Shown: positions 12,471 to 14,554 of the stretch, one piece after another | Layout: every line of letters begins with the position of its first letter | How positions within the stretch are numbered: position 1 is the first letter of the stretch | Source of the DNA: G020354085 sp964629975 | Lineage (GTDB): Bacteria > Pseudomonadota > Gammaproteobacteria > Acidiferrobacterales > Sulfurifustaceae | Assembly (NCBI GenBank): GCA_964629975.1 | Contig: CAZVUN010000078.1 | Location: 1-14,554 of the forward strand | DNA: 14,554 bases | Direction: 5' to 3' | Made by a program: the position numbers and the translations under genes | The notes under the pieces: generated by a model | The model's input: only the letters and a program-made list of their open reading frames with translations | Databases searched by the model: none | What the model was told of the DNA's origin: nothing

Positions 12471-14554
12471 CTACGGTGTTGTGCATGCCGCTTGTATCCA
12501 GTTGCGGATGGTCAGGTAGTCGGCCTCCGTGGTCGACAACACCGGGCCGGGCGTGCCGCCGCCCGCTGGCGCGACCTGCGGATGCACCGGGTTGGTGCCG
12601 GTCGAGGTTGGACGGCGCAGCAGCGACGCGTTGGCGGCATCGCACACGTTGCTGATCATGCTCAACGTGATGTTGAAGTCGCCCTCCGCCTGGCCGGTCA
12701 GGACATAACGCTGACCGGGCGAGAAGGTCGGGTTCGGACCCGTCGGCGCAACGCCCGGCGTGCCGACCGCCTGGTGGCAGGAACCGCAGCGGTTGAGCAG
12801 CACACCATGCACGCTGGCACTGAACACCGAGTCACTGAGCCCGGTCACGCCACGCAGGTTTCCGGACTGATCGCGCGGGCTGTTGTAGTACTGTCCGCCG
12901 AGATCGATCCACTCGGCGACCAGACGCCTTTCGGAGGCGTTGAGCATGCCACTGTGGTTCGTGGTGCCGAGCGCGCGACCCGACCTAAGCTCGGTGTGGA
13001 ACAGCACCTCGATCAGATGGCTGCCGCGCGCGCTGCCCGGCTGGACCTGCGGCTCCTCGCGCTGAATCTCGAGCTCGTCGTCGTTGACCACGATGACCGG
13101 CTGACCATTGGTATCCAGCACGGGATCGCCGACCATCAGCTCTTCATACGACGTCATCCTGCCCGCCCCGCCAATCGTGCTGCTCAGATCGAGCGCCGCC
13201 GGATTGTTGTGGCAGTTCGTGCAAGTATTGGCCCCACGGTCTCTCGTCCATAGCGGCGCAATATGCGTCGGATAGTCGATCACGATCGTGCCGTCGGGCT
13301 TGAGAAGGCCGGCCGCCGTCGCATCGTACGGCAGACCCGAGTAGTCGATGGTAAACGACGCATCCGGCATGCGGTTTGCCTTGGTCGGCGCCGGGTCGGT
13401 CCACACATCGCTGTACTGCATGTGCGGCTTGAGGGCCTGCACGGCCGGCGTCAGGCGCGTGCGCGTCTCGGCCATCGATTCGCCCGAGGCGGCGGCCATC
13501 GTCGTATTCGGGTGGTTGCCGGCGATCGGCGCGGCATTGATCGAATTGCCACGGCGTGGCGAGTGGCAACCGTTGCAGGTACGCGTCTCGCCTGGCCGCA
13601 CCTGGATCCAGTTGGTGTGGGGCGTGAAGCCGCGACCTTCCTTGTCGATCACGGTGATGGCGAGCGCCGTATCCGCCGGGACTTCCGCCTTGAAGGAGCC
13701 GTCCGGCTCGACCTCGGCGTAACCGAGAATCTGCTGCATCTCGAATTCGGTCTCGCCGATGGCCGCGCGCGAGACCCCGCGCTGCGTCGGCACCGCCTTG
13801 GTGATGCGCACGAAACGCGCCGGGCGCTGGTCCGCCGTGGTGCGCGCCGGGTCCTTGAGGCGCAGGAGATCGGGCACGCCACCCACCTTCGGGATACTCT
13901 CGCCGGCGACCAGCACGGCGTCGCCCATGCGCTGCAGGCTGTCGGTGTCGTACACGCTCTTGACGTTGAGGATGCCCTTCTTGTTGCTGGCGAGCGTCGC
14001 GTCAAGCGGCTTGTCGGTGATGGTGTTGGGCACGGGCCGTGCCTGAATCGCCACGGGGTCCAGCACCGAGTGGGTCGGATTGCCGTTGCCGTCGGTGGGG
14101 GCCGTCACCACCGGGCGCGCGGTCTTGGTGTTGAGGTCGAACATCATGACGCTGTAGACCGGCGTCTTCTCTTGCGGCTCGAGCACGCCGGTGAGCGGAT
14201 TGGCGACCATCTCGCACTGGTTCAACGCCACACAGGACGGTGTCCAGCTCACCAGCACGCGGTTCGTGCCGTCCCACAGCGGGTACGGCGTGCTGTAGCG
14301 TCCCGCGCTCGACAGCTCCCGCCCGAGCGGGATCGGTTGCAGGGTAGCGTGCTCCTGGCCATGGCCGCCGGGGGCCACGCCCGGGCCCGGTTCGGTGTTC
14401 TCCGAGTAGTTCTTGATGTCGATCGTCACCAGCGCGCCGCCCTCGTTGGTGCCCGAGAGCGGCATGAGCGAGGAGATGACCTTGCCATCCGGCATCTCGC
14501 GCGGATGCAGGAAGCTGTTGCCCGGGCTGTGCGCGCCGTACAGCACGAACATGT
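12471..14554 (-). CDS. HzsA-related multihaem c-type cytochrome (N-terminus cut by window edge)
   Basis: About 694 residues are visible, with no signal peptide, so the true start lies beyond the right edge; the methionine near 14552 is probably internal. Three canonical CxxCH haem c motifs are seen: CNGCH (13563-13577), CTNCH (13209-13223) and CGSCH (12774-12788). Two further features, the early segment around YGAHSPG, FLHPREMPDGK and LSGTNEGG, and the block from EPDGSF through GFTPH to the first haem motif, look like the middle domain of hydrazine synthase alpha-type proteins, a family far wider than anammox bacteria. Additional cysteines (SCVALNQC, and one four residues from the C-terminus) could form disulfides. 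A secreted or periplasmic electron-transfer role is likely. It is followed after 12 bases by a second haem-type protein. The family assignment is from recalled motifs; the substrate is unknown. Confidence 0.8.
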   Translation of the reverse strand, partial: MFVLYGAHSPGNSFLHPREMPDGKVISSLMPLSGTNEGGALVTIDIKNYSENTEPGPGVAPGGHGQEHATLQPIPLGRELSSAGRYSTPYPLWDGTNRVLVSWTPSCVALNQCEMVANPLTGVLEPQEKTPVYSVMMFDLNTKTARPVVTAPTDGNGNPTHSVLDPVAIQARPVPNTITDKPLDATLASNKKGILNVKSVYDTDSLQRMGDAVLVAGESIPKVGGVPDLLRLKDPARTTADQRPARFVRITKAVPTQRGVSRAAIGETEFEMQQILGYAEVEPDGSFKAEVPADTALAITVIDKEGRGFTPHTNWIQVRPGETRTCNGCHSPRRGNSINAAPIAGNHPNTTMAAASGESMAETRTRLTPAVQALKPHMQYSDVWTDPAPTKANRMPDASFTIDYSGLPYDATAAGLLKPDGTIVIDYPTHIAPLWTRDRGANTCTNCHNNPAALDLSSTIGGAGRMTSYEELMVGDPVLDTNGQPVIVVNDDELEIQREEPQVQPGSARGSHLIEVLFHTELRSGRALGTTNHSGMLNASERRLVAEWIDLGGQYYNSPRDQSGNLRGVTGLSDSVFSASVHGVLLNRCGSCHQAVGTPGVAPTGPNPTFSPGQRYVLTGQAEGDFNITLSMISNVCDAANASLLRRPTSTGTNPVHPQVAPAGGGTPGPVLSTTEADYLTIRNWIQAACTTP

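Noticed and set aside
12471..14554. Hydrazine synthesis (anammox) as the function of the HzsA-like protein
   Set aside because: No beta/gamma hydrazine synthase or other anammox genes are seen, and HzsA-like proteins occur widely in non-anammox bacteria.

Overview
This GC-rich window contains one continuous, tightly packed set of genes, all read on the minus strand from the right edge (14554) to the left edge (1). Gaps between genes are 0-20 bases. At least five junctions are 4-base start/stop overlaps, one overlap is 14 bases, and there is no room for an internal promoter or terminator. It therefore reads as part of one long operon whose first gene and promoter lie beyond the right edge and whose last visible gene runs off the left edge. 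Signal peptides, lipoboxes and barrel-like C-termini point to a diderm, probably a high-GC gammaproteobacterium. The host assignment is an inference from overall gene style, not from a marker gene. No RNA genes, mobile elements, CRISPR arrays or stretches of non-coding DNA over 300 bases are visible.

In transcription order there are four blocks. (1) 14554-11967: a c-type cytochrome resembling HzsA (hydrazine synthase alpha)-related proteins, with three CxxCH motifs and its N-terminus cut off, followed by a small lipoprotein with an atypical CX4CH haem-like motif. (2) 11970-10590: two putative outer-membrane beta-barrel proteins, the first with an N-terminal bacterial SH3 domain. (3) 10581-8645: a TlpA/ResA-like thioredoxin, a DUF4266-type small lipoprotein ending in a Cys-Gly-Cys motif, and a DUF3570-type outer-membrane protein. 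(4) 8641-1: a periplasmic coiled-coil protein, three TPR proteins (630, 948 and 215 aa, the last two lipoproteins), a small secreted protein, a MotA/TolQ/ExbB channel protein, two ExbD/TolR proteins, and a TonB/AgmX-like single-pass protein with a proline-rich periplasmic stretch.

Block 4 together with the barrels of block 2 has the parts list of the conserved core of the Agl-Glt (gliding) and Nfs (spore coat) envelope machineries of Myxococcus: a proton-driven TolQ-TolR-TolR motor, an AgmX-like energy transducer, several periplasmic/OM TPR proteins and OM beta-barrels. Published comparative work describes such a core, of unknown function, outside the myxobacteria. Here that core shares an operon with a secreted redox set (thioredoxin, DUF4266, DUF3570, cytochromes). 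The working hypothesis is an inner-membrane motor that passes force through TonB-like and TPR proteins to outer-membrane barrels and cytochromes, with the thioredoxin perhaps maintaining Cys or haem-binding sites. What the machine moves, exports or oxidises cannot be read from the sequence. A notable detail is that the two ExbD proteins differ at the membrane position expected to carry protons: Asn in the first, Asp in the second.
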